Part shown: one piece after another, positions 45,880 through 57,267 of the stretch
Layout: each line of letters begins with the position of its first letter
How positions within the stretch are numbered: the stretch's first letter is position 1
Assembly (NCBI GenBank): GCA_021234155.1
Contig: JAJEKV010000293.1
Span: 1-64,000, forward strand
Reading direction: 5' to 3'
DNA length: 64,000 nucleotides
Origin: Isoetes taiwanensis
Taxonomy: Eukaryota > Streptophyta > Lycopodiopsida > Isoetales > Isoetaceae
Program-made: the position numbers and the translations under genes
Notes under the pieces: model-generated
What the model saw: the letters and a program-made list of their open reading frames with translations, nothing else
What the model was told of the DNA's origin: nothing
Database searches by the model: none

Positions 45880-48362
45880 ATGATATTGGGAGAAGACTAC
45901 TTGGCAGCAACCATAATGAAGACATTCCCTATGCCAGATAGGCCGACCATGCGATGCCAAGCATGTGCTGAAATGCCACGGTTGCACGACCTGGTGAGGT
46001 GGCCGATTGCTTTGGTGTTAGTAGACAATGTTGCTGTGTCAACACTCATAAAGACTGCGAAACAGACAGTCATTGAAGCAGAACCCTATGCCATGCAAAT
46101 TGAGCCTGAAAAGGCACCAAAGAGGATGTACAGAATGGTGAACCGGACCCCACGTTCACCTCCTGTGGCCACTAAAGCTGAGAGAAAAATCACAGCAGCT
46201 TCCATTTTAGACTTTAAGTCTTCGCTCTGCTGCATGCGAAGATGTTGCGCAAACTTCTCAACAGCCGAGATTGCGTGTATGCGTAGGTTCTATTGGAACT
46301 TGCGAGCTTCAGACAGGACCACATTTGTTTTCAACATGTTAGACGTCTGTTCACAGAACGGCCTGGTCCAGAAGCTGATGCTAAATAATAAGCAGGTATG
46401 CTTGAAAGCATGGCATAGAGCCTATGGTATTCCAATGTCCACATTCTATAAGTGGCGAAGACTTTTCCTTGCTGGTCACGTGAGTTCTTTGAGCATGGTA
46501 ACACGGGCACTAAAAAATCGAGGCCTCACACTCTCGTAGGAAGGCCATACTCTCTATGTACATAGATGAGAATGCAGAGGCGATGCCCCATGATCGAAAA
46601 ATCACTAATTGAAGGGGTGAGAGAGAATGTGAAGAGGCTCCCCTCTGTCCTAACTAAAAAGGACATTCTTCAAGAGGTGGACGCCAATGTGATGGAGATG
46701 ACGGGCAAGCACATCTCACATTCTTCATTCTCACGTGGGTGGAAGCAAAATCACGCAGAGGTTGCAATAGCAAAGAGGACAGCTTTCTCCAAGTGCAATA
46801 CCTGTATTGTAATAAAAGAGAAAATGGCTAAAACCAGAGATCCACGGGAGAGAAGAGAATTGCAGATGGAAAGGAAGGAACACATGACAGCCCAGATCTC
46901 TTGTAGGAGCTTGTACTGGTCATGGAGAGCTTTGTCCCATCGATCACCGGACCAGGCACTCACTATCATACATGATAAGATGGACCAAAACAAAACTATG
47001 ATTCCAAGACTTGAGAAATTAGCCAAGTCGGTATGGAGAGGTGAACGCTTGAAAGTTAGCGTGACTGGTGCACTGATGCATGGCCATGGCACAGGTGCCT
47101 TAGGATATTTCTCACTCGACCTTTGGAAGGATGATTCAAATTTTCATGTTGGTTCCTTGAATCATGCTATCAAAACACTGGAGGACACTTCCGAAGACAA
47201 TTGGGGCCATTTGAGAGAAGAAGCTCGGCCTGAGGGCATGTGGGGAACTGCACTCCTAAACAGTCTTGAGGGTTGAAGAAAAAAAACAATTGCACCTTGG
47301 GGTAGACTTTGTAGCACCTCTTAAGCAACCAGTAAGACCTTAAGAGGTTACCTAGGGCGGCTCTACTTGCAGCTAGACAAGCTTGCAGGCGAGAACAAGA
47401 ACAGAGATATCTCTTTTCTTATCTATCCTATCTTGTGTGGTTGGGTGTTTTTGATCAAATCTGAGGTTGGCTTCATGATGGTAGGCCACACTCATGATAA
47501 CATTGATGCGCTCTTGGTAACTATTCAACGTTAATGCGCAGGTCGGATGCTCTAACCATTGCAGAACTAATGCAACTCTTCCGAGAATGTAGCACAAAGG
47601 CACCGACACCATACCTTGTTACCGAGGTTCCCGATTGGAAGGGGGTTCGTAAAATGTTACATTCCTCGATAAGAAGGACCGTTTGGTTGGTCACTTGGAG
47701 CCCTTATCATTTTAAGTTCGCATGAATGATGGGTGGCCATTAATGTATTACAAGATGAGACACGGTCATAGAGAATGGTTGCTTTAAAAGGGTATTCGGA
47801 TGTGGAAAGCGATGACAATGGTTTGCCAAAGATACCGATTGGCTCGCCCAAGACCGTCAAGCCATATGCATGCCTCAAGGACATAGGAGCATTGAGGTCG
47901 TCCATTGGCGGGTACATGATGCATTGGGCTAACATCTCCGGGGGCTGGTGTGAACTCGTGGTCTAATACCTACATGAGCGAGGTCATGGACTCTTGGGTG
48001 CAAAGTGATGCGTGTGCTAGGTGAAGTACCCAGGGCAATCCGAAATTGAGAACTTCGGCCTCAAACAAGGCAAGTTTTGCTTGAAGAGCCCCGAATCTAT
48101 TCAGTGTCGATCGATATGACGCTCTTTTTTGCCTATGTAGGACACTGCTAAGGATAAACCCAAGAATGCAGTGGAGATATTTGACCCATACCAAGATGTA
48201 CAGAAAGGTATGTTTCTGCTTGTAAGACCGGCAGATGCATGTCCTACATGGGTAGCCTATGCAGAGGAGGATCCTATACAAGACCCCACTGCCCCTCATT
48301 ATAATGAGGTTTTTGTCTCTTGGTGGGAGCCTGTGGCTAGGAAAGGAACCGCATACGCTCAA
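45880..48362 (+). pseudogene. DUF7869-like gene (putative DNA-transposase relative), copy 2, 5' part
   Basis: Starting at the ATG the first frame ends with SDRTTFVFNMLD ... AYGIPMSTFYKWRRLFLAGH. The next (from about 46566) holds SFSRGWKQNHAEVA, FSKCNTCIVIKEKM, QISCRSLYWSWRAL, IIHDKMDQNKTMIPRLE and VTGALMHGHG. Further right are LQLDKLAGENKNRD and EVGFMMVGHTHDNIDALL, the signature of DUF7869 proteins. The end has FVSWWEPVARKGTAYAQ. The MDQ, QLD and HTHxDID acidic residues are spaced like a DDE set, but catalysis is inference. Frame breaks occur near 46540, 47280 and 47520. The gene is cut at CTCAA by the LTR retrotransposon, and its tail resumes at 61957. Confidence 0.7.
48358..48362. repeat. 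target-site duplication CTCAA, left copy
   Basis: The five bases abut the TGTGACGT start of the left LTR and recur right after the right LTR. Confidence 0.9.
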
Positions 48363-50111
48363 TGTGACGTTCGGGGGCCGATATCGGTCCCGGGGTGATC
48401 GATATGTATTGCCTACACGCCGCATTACACGCCCACTCCGGATCGATGTGTACGCTAACGTGTAGCCAGGTGGGTAGCCCTAGGGGGCAACTTGCCAGAA
48501 ATATGTGCACATTTTCCAATGTACACATTAATGTGGGCACACATTTCCATGTGGACACTTGATGCCAAGTGGGCCATACCCAAGTGTGCAATTAATGTGC
48601 ACATTTTCCAATGTACACATTAATGTGGGCACACATTTCCATGTGGACACTTGATGCCAAGTGGGCCATACCCAAGTGTGCAATTAATGTGCACATTTTC
48701 CAATGTACACATTAATGTGGGCACACATTTCCATGTGGGCACATTTTGCCACCTAGCCATTAAAGGCAAGTGGGCCCATTACCATTATCCCACATGCCTA
48801 AAGGGGATAATTGGAAACCCTAGCCAACCCCTTGTCTATTAAGGGAGGGAAACCCTAACTTGCCCAATTTTCGTTTCTAGGGGGTTTAGAACTCGCTTTG
48901 GCCCTCAATAGCCAAAACCGCCTCCCGAGACTACCGAGGGAATTGCACCATTAGTTTCCCTTGATTCGGCGTTTGGCCGGGATGGTCGAGCTCAGTCGGG
49001 AGGAGCCACTCAAGGATCAGGTATTTGGCCAATTAGATAGTCTAAACCCTATTTCAAACCATAGAATCAAGAGGTTTAGCCTATTAAATTGCCCATAATG
49101 ACCTTCTAGATCTCTAGATACCGACCTCTAACTAAAGAACCTAACTCTATGATGTAGATTAGATATAGTTCTTTAGTTCTTCCGCGGATGATGTATATGG
49201 ATGATGTATCTCTATGAACTCCTTGTATTGGGAAGGGGTAGAGACCTAAAGCTTGGTAGTAGATGCTCCTAGAGTAGCCTCTCTAGCACACTATAGATTC
49301 GCATGTGCACAAGAACCACACCGTTGTGGGTGAAGGGGCAGACCGGCTTAGAAGGAGGTTCGTGTCTCGACTCTTGAACGATCCCTATGGTGTGTTAGTG
49401 CACGGGGATCATTGTGACTAGGTCTAATGCCTTGCCACCTGGCGTGTGGGCAAGGCATGGGCTCGACACTGCGTGAGGCGGTGGATACGGACCTTCCATT
49501 GAGTTCAAGTCGAGTACGGGCAAAGGGCCCTCTAGCCACCGTGAGTCGGCATGTAGATCTCGGAGGGAGTGATCCCTACACGCCCCATCGGAATCGGGAG
49601 ATGAAACCCGTGAATAGCCCTTTTGGCTATGCATCCGTGGCGGCTATAGTCAGGTCCCAACACTTTTCAGCCTACCGCAAAGTGTGTGTGCTGGAGGGGC
49701 GGATGGAGTGGACAACCCTATGCCATGTTCTTATGCCAGCCAAATCCATTGCCATGAATTCTGTCTGAAATGATCTCTGGAGACCCAAAACGTCAGTCAT
49801 TCCCTTGAGTCTGAGCCTTGGGTAGAACCCCCCCATATGTATTGTGCTCGCCTTGTTTATGTAGATGTGATGGACCACCCTTCGAGGTGGCTATGTGCTT
49901 ATGTTATTTACTGACATGTATGTTTACGTTTCCGCAGCTAGGTAGACCCTGAGGGAGACGGGGTAAAATGACCCCTTCACTCTTCCCACTGGAACCCGCC
50001 ACGGTTTTGCGGTGTCATGTGGAGGGCCCCAGATCGGCATGGAGCTGGTATGGGGGATGAACTCCTGTTTGTATACGGTGAGTGCACCGTATACGAGTAG
50101 GGGACGTCACA
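48363..50111 (+). repeat. 5' LTR
   Basis: It begins TGTGACGTTC and ends GACGTCACA, an 8-base inverted terminal repeat around the canonical TG...CA. It contains a 92-bp tandem repeat of nearly three units from 48505 (starts at 48505, 48597, 48689). Confidence 0.92.
48505..48760. repeat. 92-bp tandem repeat inside the LTR
   Basis: Units begin GTGCACATTTTCCAATG at 48505, 48597 and 48689; the matching array in the right LTR starts at 60351, 60443 and 60535. Keeping exactly three units in both LTRs shows the array predates insertion. Confidence 0.9.
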
Positions 50112-50112
50112 G

Positions 50113-50124
50113 TGGTATCAGAGC
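50113..50124 (+). promoter_or_regulatory. primer binding site, initiator tRNA-Met type
   Basis: TGGTATCAGAGC lies one base after the LTR end and is the usual plant primer site complementary to the 3' end of tRNA-iMet. Confidence 0.9.
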
Positions 50125-50316
50125 AATGTTCTTGGTGACCAAGAGCAAAGCACTGGCCATGTTCCCAGTAGTACTAACTTGATAGGATCCTTAAACCTCG
50201 AAAAATGGGAAAAAAAATTTCTCATTTTTTTAGTTTTGCTAAGCTAGTAACAGTTAAAATGAATGAAAACATAAAAATATTAAGAATTGGTGAGCCAACA
50301 TCCAAAAAGTAGGGTG

Positions 50317-50383
50317 GTCTCACACGTCGCGCCAGGACAGGAAATGAGATTTTCATTTTCGGGCTGGGCGCAACGTGTGAGAC
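50317..50383. repeat. 67-nt hairpin A1
   Basis: GTCTCACACGTCGCGCC at the left pairs with GGCGCAACGTGTGAGAC at the right, with one C/A mismatch. An inner symmetric AAATGAGA/TCATTT part extends the fold. Confidence 0.9.
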
Positions 50384-50516
50384 ATTCAGCTTAAACACTT
50401 AAAAAGTCATAAATCACAGTAAAATAACTTGATAATTCTAAATTTAAGCTAAGAATCAGTAGAATTGGCATGTTACATGTTTAAAAAGTACAAAATTTAG
50501 TAGTGGGTCCCACCAT

Positions 50517-50583
50517 GTCTCACACGTCGCGCCAGGACAGGAAATGACTTTCTCATTTTCGGGCTGGGCGCAACGTGTGAGAC
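50517..50583. repeat. 67-nt hairpin A2
   Basis: Same length and stem as A1, starting exactly 200 bases after it. Confidence 0.9.
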
Positions 50584-50658
50584 CTTGCTTAACTAGGTGT
50601 TTTAGATGTTTTAAGCAACCCAAAAAGGTAGTTTAAAAGTTGACCTAAAATCGACCCC

Positions 50659-50666
50659 TATAAATA
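50659..50666 (+). promoter_or_regulatory. TATA box upstream of the H3-like ORF
   Basis: TATAAATA lies 107 bases before the first ATG. A shared word GCGATCTTCC follows at about 50727 and recurs in the second cassette at about 52689. Confidence 0.6.
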
Positions 50667-50765
50667 GACCTAGACCCCTCCCATTTCCACGTTCTTTCCT
50701 TAGAAATTTGCTCGTGCCCGCCAAGGCGATCTTCCGGCGCTTAGCTCCGATCGACGAACCAGCAA

Positions 50766-52039
50766 ATGATGGCCCGCACGAAACAGACTGCTAGGAAGCC
50801 TGAGGAGAGGCGAATCCTCCGGCGCCCAATGATTCCGCCTCTTCGGAGAGAGTCCTTCAAGAACGCCTTTTCCGGAAGGCGAATCTTCCCAGCGAAGATG
50901 CGAGGATCGGATCGGGCCGACCACACCGAGATCATAGACGACGGCCGCCGACATCATGCATCAAATCCTAGAGGAGATCGCAGTGGAGGAGGAGAGGACT
51001 AGGAGCAACGGGGCCGACCGAGCGACCAATAGTTGAAGAGCAGCTCGGGCCAAGAGACCCACCTGCGGGAAGAACAAGGAGAGAAGAGCAGCGGCAAACA
51101 ACACTTAGCCCCGTGAGAAGAAGCCGATCTTGTGCGCTTCATCAGCAAGCACGAAGCCAAAGAGCGCCCGGGAGCAGTAAGACGAAGAGTGGGGAAGACG
51201 ACCCGACCACGGCAAGTAGCCTAAAGAAGAGGAAGGCTAAAGCCATTAAGGCGTGGCAAAACAAAAGGTCGAAGGGTTGGTAAGCGGGCCGGGGATCAAC
51301 ATCAACGAACCATCGGTTAAGAGAACCATCAGGCGAAGAGACCAGCCTTCACCGACGACTCGACGAAGACTACTGCGTGCGACACGAGAGGGAGCGGAGT
51401 TAGGTCAAAACCCCACTTTGTAGAGAAGAAAGTGCTGACAAGTAGTAGCACCTGGCGGAGGTGTAGCACAGAGCGGAGGAGGCCGAGCAGTGCGAAAGCC
51501 CCACCTTTCAGGCGTGGGATAGGGTCAAAGCCCCCGGCCACAGCGGGAGGCATATGTGATAGACCTGGCCAAGGTCTATCGAAGAGGATCAAGGAGCACA
51601 ACACCTACATGGAGAAGTGGGAGGCATACAATGCCTACTACCAGGGAATGGTACCCGGACAATTGAAGGCGGACACAGACGAGTCGGACTTCTGAAGCCA
51701 CCCCACCAAAGCCCAAGCCTCCCCGAGCACCGGGGAAAGAAGCGGCCCGGAGGGAAGAAGTTGGAAAAGCAGAGCCCTCAAAGAAACCGACACTTCGGAG
51801 AGAATTTGGGACTCGATCCCAGGGCACCATTTCAACGTTTGGTCCGCGAGGTCATGCAGGAGTACAACACAGACATGCGCGTGACCGATGAGATGTTGTT
51901 GTGCTTACAGGAGGCAGCAGAGGCAAAAATAGTGCAGCATTTTGAAGATTCAACGGCCTGCACGGTGCACGCAAAGAGGGTCACCCTCATGAGGCAGGAC
52001 ATGTATCTTGCCAGGCACATCAAGGGAGAACGCCCTTGA
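50766..52039 (+). CDS. histone H3-like protein captured by the retrotransposon (frame-broken linker)
   Basis: The ORF opens with two ATGs. The second (50769) has A at -3 and G at +4 and gives [10 protein letters not shown], the exact histone H3 N-terminus, including R2, T3, K4, R8 and K9; S10 is replaced by Pro. A linker of about 350 codons follows, rich in Lys, Arg and Glu with a nuclear-signal-like [11 protein letters not shown]. It is readable only across several frame shifts (stop at 51000, others to about 51820). The C terminus (51824-52039) is an H3 histone fold: [32 protein letters not shown] and [10 protein letters not shown], then TGA. Loop 1 has H3 length, so it is not CENH3-like. 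The region before the fold ([12 protein letters not shown] in another frame) recalls the H3 alpha-N helix. The role is unknown; incorporation into nucleosomes or mimicry of the H3 tail are possibilities only. Confidence 0.85.
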
Positions 52040-52183
52040 ACTCCTTGTAAATAATGAACATTTTTTGTTAATATAAGGAATTTTTGTGTGAATAATGTGC
52101 CTAATCTTGTTTAAATATGTTAAGAAACTGAATTCTAGCTTTTGTTTTAGTCAAATTGGAGTTTTGAGCAAAATTGAGACGAT

Positions 52184-52250
52184 GTCTCACACGTCGCGCC
52201 AGGACAGAAAATGAGATTCTCATTTTCGGGCTGGACGCAACGTGTGAGAC
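52184..52250. repeat. 67-nt hairpin B1
   Basis: Same stem sequence as A1 and A2, with inner GAAAATGAGA/TCTCATTTTC symmetry. It lies about 145 bases after the H3-like stop codon. Confidence 0.9.
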
Positions 52251-52382
52251 CATGCCCAAAAATGCCCAAAACAGCTCCAAATCGACCAAATAAGGGGTCA
52301 ATTCTGCCTAACTCGACGAGTTTAGTGGAATTACAGCCTTAGATCACCCAAATTGGTCAAGTTTAGCCCAATTAGAGCCCAT

Positions 52383-52449
52383 GTCTCACACGTCGCGCCA
52401 GAACAGAAAATGAACTTCTCATTATCGGTCTGGGCGCAACGTGTGAGAC
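52383..52449. repeat. 67-nt hairpin B2
   Basis: Starts 199 bases after B1, repeating the A1-A2 spacing. Confidence 0.9.
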
Positions 52450-52629
52450 CTCCTACCATTTTCTTCACCAAATGATCTCCAAGTTGTTGCAATAGGTTCA
52501 TTAGTTGTTCTTAGCATGCTCAAACCCTAGAAGTAGTCTTCAAACTCGCAATTGCACCCTTTAATAGATCAGAATCACCTAATCTCAGTAAATTCTAGGT
52601 CATCCAAAAATTAGGGTTTCCCCCTTTTC

Positions 52630-52637
52630 TATAAATA
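52630..52637 (+). promoter_or_regulatory. TATA box upstream of the second extra ORF
   Basis: TATAAATA lies 115 bases before the ATG at 52752, at almost the same distance as in the first cassette. Confidence 0.6.
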
Positions 52638-52751
52638 AGCCCCCCGTTTCTCATTTAGCACCCTGCAAGTTTGCTCTCCACTGCTTAGGCGATCTTCCAG
52701 CTCCCTAAGGCGCTTCTGCATCCGTTTGATTTTTCCTTCTTCGCTAGATCA

Positions 52752-53850
52752 ATGGCCACTGCTGACTTCAGGCGATGGTACAGCGCCCAAAGGTGCTATG
52801 TTGCCGAGGCGGATGTCGACGACATCTTCCAAGTCTTTGGGAAGGAAATTGATATCCAAGCCACGCTAAATGCAACCCCAGAATATAGGCAAGTGCTAGC
52901 AGAGTTTCAAGCTAGGTAGGACCCTCCCTTGTTCAGTCCCCCCTTGCATAGGATATTTCGTTCCCTCGCCATCCCTTCAGCGGCTTTGGGCGATGTCCCC
53001 AACATCGCCAAGTACCTAACTAACAAGGCGCAGAGGCTGCCAGACTACATGGTCCTGACAGCCAACAGGACCAAGTATTTCTCTTATACCACCGCCCTAG
53101 CTATTTTCTTATCCCACCGCGCCGAAAACCCGATGGGGGCAACCTCTATCCCTCCGATGGAGGTGGACCCCATAAAGGTAAGAAGAAGAGCGGATGCTTT
53201 TGGCAATATCGGCCGGGAACAAGAAGCAAGAGAAGAAGAAGAGGAGTCGGACGGCGAGGAATACCGCGAGCTCGACTTCGGACGAAGAATGGCGCCAAAG
53301 CCCGAGCGGAGGCATGTCGGCTTGGCGGGCCGTGAGCCGTCGAGTTGCTCCACCACTTGGGTTTGGGCATCACAAGCCTAGCCCCAATCATCATCGACGG
53401 AGGAGGAATATCTACTCCTCGGTGACATTCAAAATCTTCGAATGCAGGGGAGGGAACTCGATTGGATGAGTTGCTCCACCAATCTTGCGAGGCCCGGGCA
53501 TGGGCGGCTTTCCGTCAGGGGGAGTCTCAGACTTCCGCACAAGTCGAAGCCGACACCTACCAGGCGGCGACTTCGACATCAAGCCTCACGGCAATATCCG
53601 AGGCAGATCATGGAGGTGACCCGGGCTGCAAATAGACTAATGGCGGAGGAAGAGTTCCTTGCTTTCTGGGAGCAGATGGGGATGGGAGGCAAGACCACTA
53701 GCATCGATCTTAGGAGTCCCTCAACACCACCTCCAAAGAAGAGGCGGGGAATCGACCTCGGCGAATGCCACTCAACAATCAAGACTAAGGGGAGCTCACC
53801 AAATCGAGGTCCACGATTATCAGTGTGACATAGAGCGAGGAGGCTAAACA
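52752..53850 (+). CDS. second extra ORF of the chromovirus, unknown, with in-frame TAG
   Basis: The ATG gives MATADFRRWYSAQRCYVAE and 55 codons up to a TAG at 52917-52919. The same frame then stays open past 53380 (PSAALGDVPNIAKYL, NRTKYFSYTTALAIFLSHRAENP), so the stop is either a point mutation or read through. Acidic and basic disordered sequence follows. Helical segments continue in shifted frames (LDELLHQSCEARAWAAFRQGE at about 53455 and RLMAEEEFLAFWEQMG at about 53640). No family is recognised. It lies between the H3-like gene and gag, under its own TATA and hairpin pair. Confidence 0.5.
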
Positions 53851-54440
53851 AGTGGGGGAATCATCCGCGACGCGACAACGCGGTCAGTCGGGTACTACGG
53901 TCACGCTGGCTGGATGGGAGAATAAGCGGTGATAATAATCGCAAGTTCAGTCCCGAGGGGAGGAAGGTTGTGTTCATGCTGATTGCACTCTCGAGCTTCA
54001 GCATGCATGCTCATTAGCAGCAAATGTCGACTATGCCGTCCCGGGTGAAGAGTAATGGCACTTGACCTATTCGACTTAGCCATACCCCATCGACGCCAGC
54101 GAGATTAGCGAAGTGACGGACGCGCCCTTACATCCGTGGAAGCCGGGCGAGATACCTTGCGGAAATGCCTGCCGTCAGCAAGCCATCGAGGAACTTGGGT
54201 CATTCAAGCAGGAACGGCCCAAGTTAAGAAGTTCTTGAGGACAACCCGCCCACCGCTGATTTCAAGATTAGTTAGACTCTTGATCCAGGAGATTTTTGTA
54301 CTAAAATATGATATAATATAAATATGATTTACATTTGCACTTTAAATGTTTTGTTGATGTATTTTTGCCCCACAACTATACCAACAAACATAAACAATGC
54401 AAGAGAACAAGTAAAACTAACCATATAGCCATGAATTATT
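53851..54440. other. non-coding stretch between the extra ORF and gag
   Basis: No sustained frame or motif. It is AT-rich at 54290-54440 and could be the 3' end of the second extra transcription unit or a decayed promoter. Confidence 0.4.
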
Positions 54441-55745
54441 TGTGTATGCGGTTAGAGGCCTAGGCTCGGGAGGGAACGACAACGCCAAGACCTTAGAGAA
54501 GAAACAGACCCTTGAGACCACCCCGGCAAGGAACTTATTTGAAGAAATGGAACCCATGACCCCGAGGAGGAAGAGATATCGGATGAGGGCGGACCTTGAA
54601 GCGGATAAAGGCTCACATTAGCCGCTGCAGCGAGGAGCGAGGTTCGGTGGGCAATGCTCAATTGCCACAAGCATCAACTCGAGAAAACAGGAAGGGACAA
54701 GAAGAGGAGCAAGAGAAGGAGATCCCCGGTTCGGATTCCTCCGAGCTCAAGCTCGACTTCAGACTCGACTCAAGAAGAAGAAGAGCGTGGCCAGGACCGA
54801 ACAGATGGAAGACAAAGGAACACTGAAGAGGGAAGGCAGAGGAACACGGATGGACGACAAAGGGACACTGGGGCCTCGACTACGAGAAGAAGGTAGATTC
54901 GACCGGGCAATGTATGGAAGGCCCGGAATCGGAGCAGGTTCGGGGAGAACAGTCGGGGATTAGAAGTGGAGGCATGGCTGGATGAAATGAGTGAGTATGC
55001 GGCAACGCTTTTTTTTTATGGCATGAAGGATAAAGACAAAGGAAGAGTGACAATGTACCAACTTGAAAGGAGCCGCGACGGATTTGGTGGAAGGGTTATG
55101 CAAAGGCCCATGGCTTGAGCAGGATGCTTGCGGTGTTCAAGAAGTTTGCTAAAGCCTTCAAAGCGCCATTACGTCCCAAAGGGAACATAAGTCCAAAGAT
55201 GATGCAAAGAGTTCTACAGTTGCAAAGAAGGCAACAAATGGCCCGTATATACGAGGAATTCATGAGGTCGAGGTCAGGATGTGCCAAAGTTGGGTGAGAA
55301 GCACGCGATATAAAGCTATATTGAGGGGCTGAATGAGGAGATCCAGTAAGCTTGTGAGGGAATAAACCCTAAGACAATGCTCAAAACAGAGTCCAAGGCT
55401 ATAAGCTTGCAAGGAAGCGGGACCTCGAATAGTGGGCGTATGCAGCAGTATTTCCGGGATAAAGGCAAATGATGACAGAAGCTATAGCCCTAGGGCAGCC
55501 GGGCCCGAAGTCCAGCTTAGAGCCCCATATGGTGGCAAACCGTGGGAAAACAAAGGAGAGAAGAAGCAGGTGTCCTTCAAGGACAAGCGGGAGGGGTCAA
55601 ACTACTCCAAAGCAAAGGCGATCCTTTTTGCGGCGATGCCCAAGGAAAAGAGAGCGGGGAGTGCATAGAAAAGCGGCTACGCTTTCAGTGCTTCCAGCCA
55701 AAGCCATAGGACAAATGAACCGCCTCTACGTCATGAGTGCTGGCT
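54440..55745 (+). pseudogene. Ty3/gypsy gag, frame-broken
   Basis: Pieces in several frames give a charged N-terminal part (KKRSKRRRSPVRI, SSSSTSDSTQEEEER). The capsid-like region near 54955-55100 reads LEVEAWLDEMSEY then YGMKDKDKGRVTMYQL and KGAATDLVEG, like plant gypsy Gag. A degraded zinc-knuckle region lies near 55695 (RFQCFQPK-SHRTNEPP). Single-base shifts occur about every 100-200 bases. Confidence 0.6.
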
Positions 55746-55752
55746 AGCGGAG

Positions 55753-55998
55753 TTGGGAGATTGGGACATCCCGCCCCGACGACGACGGCCGAGGAAGGGC
55801 GACTACATTCAAGGTGAGTGTCATATCTTTGCCGCAATAGATACAGAGCAAGCAGAGAGCCAGTATAAAGTAATCTCCACAGTAGGGAAGGCTAATACCA
55901 AGACTCAGGAAGTAGCCATAACTTTGCGTCCCCCAGAATGGTTCAAATGTTGAAGTTGAAACCACTAAAGTCAAAGCCAAGGCCCGTTGTCTTAGCAA
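55753..55998 (+). pseudogene. gypsy protease region, degraded
   Basis: Between gag and reverse transcriptase the frame reads GECHIFAAIDTEQAESQ, TQEVAITLRP and then, shifted, VVLASGAKK. The usual D-S/T-G-A catalytic motif would be at the last position, but the aspartate is not there (A-S-G-A), so the copy is probably inactive. Confidence 0.45.
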
Positions 55999-57267
55999 GT
56001 GGTGCGAAGAAGGCGCAGCGGCAGCAAGAGAATTAACTTCGACATCGACTTGCCATGGATTAATATCCAGATGGGGGCAGAAGTAATGGACATTGGCAAG
56101 TACGACTTGATCATAGGAATGGAGTATCTTGGACCAGCAAGAGCCATCATTGATTGTGGAAAGCGGAAGGTGACCTTCCCAACACCCGACGGCAAGATCA
56201 TCGAGATCACAGGTAAAGAAGTTATTCCCATCATGCAGTGCATGTCTTCTAAGCGGCTGTTCAAGTGCATCAAGAGCGAGCAGGTGGCATACATCTTCAA
56301 GCTTGAGATTGACGAGCCAGAGTCAAAGGAAAGCAAAGAAGACAGGGAGCTCAGCAAGTTGCCGAAGCAAATAGCTCAGCTGATCACGGAATTCCATGAT
56401 CTCTTTCCAGATGAGATCAAGCAGCTTCCTCCTTATAGGGGAGTCGAGTGTGAGATAGCACTCGAACCAGGAGCAAAGCCGACAAGCAAGGCTCCATACA
56501 GAATGACGACGCAGGAGTTGACGGAGCTGAAGAAGCAATTGCAGGAGTTGCTCGACCTAGGCTTCATTAGACCTAGTGTCTCGCCATTCGGAGCGCCCAT
56601 TCTCTTTGTAAAGAAGAAGGATGGCAGTTTAAGGATGTGCATAGACTATAGGCAGTTGAACAAGCACACCATTAAGAACAAGTATGCGCTTCCCAGATCA
56701 GATGACTTGATGGATCAACTCCAAGGTGCGAAGGTCTTCTCCAAAATTGACTTAAGGTCAGGTTATCATCAGATCAGGATAAAGGAAGAAGATATCCATA
56801 AGACGGCCTTCAGAACGCGGTATGGGCATTATGAGTTCACAGTAATGCCTTTCGGCTTATCGAATGCCCCCGCGACATTCATGAGGCTCATGAACGATAT
56901 CTTCAGGGAGTTTTTAGACACCTTTGTGATTGTATTCTTTGATGACATTTTGGTGTATAGCAAATCCCTTGAAGAGCACGTACAACACTTAAGGAGAGTG
57001 CTAGAGAAGTTGAAGAGGCACCAGTTGTACGCCAAGTTGTCGAAGTGCCACTTCGCAACAGAGAAGGTGGAATACCTTGGTCATGTGATATCAGCAGAAG
57101 GAATCTCGACGGATCCTGCCAAGATTGAAGCCGTCATTCAGTGGCCGGCACCGAAGAATGTGCATGAAGTCAGAAGTTTTCTCGGCCTAGCAGGGTACTA
57201 CAGGAAGTTCGTGAAGAACTTTGCTAAGATAGCGGGATTAACGGACTTGACGAGGCGGAGAAAGTGA
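55999..57267 (+). CDS. Ty3/gypsy reverse transcriptase, intact frame
   Basis: This is the best preserved frame of the element, 422 codons without a stop. It starts in the end of protease ([19 protein letters not shown]). It contains the reverse transcriptase blocks [65 protein letters not shown] and the catalytic [10 protein letters not shown] (FFDD at 56935-56946, where Y-x-D-D is usual). The thumb follows ([29 protein letters not shown]). It copies the element RNA into cDNA in the virus-like particle. The frame shifts at 57240, just after the thumb. Confidence 0.93.
   Translation: MVRRRRSGSKRINFDIDLPWINIQMGAEVMDIGKYDLIIGMEYLGPARAIIDCGKRKVTFPTPDGKIIEITGKEVIPIMQCMSSKRLFKCIKSEQVAYIFKLEIDEPESKESKEDRELSKLPKQIAQLITEFHDLFPDEIKQLPPYRGVECEIALEPGAKPTSKAPYRMTTQELTELKKQLQELLDLGFIRPSVSPFGAPILFVKKKDGSLRMCIDYRQLNKHTIKNKYALPRSDDLMDQLQGAKVFSKIDLRSGYHQIRIKEEDIHKTAFRTRYGHYEFTVMPFGLSNAPATFMRLMNDIFREFLDTFVIVFFDDILVYSKSLEEHVQHLRRVLEKLKRHQLYAKLSKCHFATEKVEYLGHVISAEGISTDPAKIEAVIQWPAPKNVHEVRSFLGLAGYYRKFVKNFAKIAGLTDLTRRRK

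Noticed and set aside
50766-51002. [10 protein letters not shown] as a chance match
   Set aside because: Ten exact residues at a start codon, followed downstream by the H3 fold in the same element, make chance untenable.
50766-52039. Interpretation of the H3-like protein as a CENH3
   Set aside because: The tail is that of canonical H3, whereas CENH3 tails diverge, and loop 1 of the fold is not extended.
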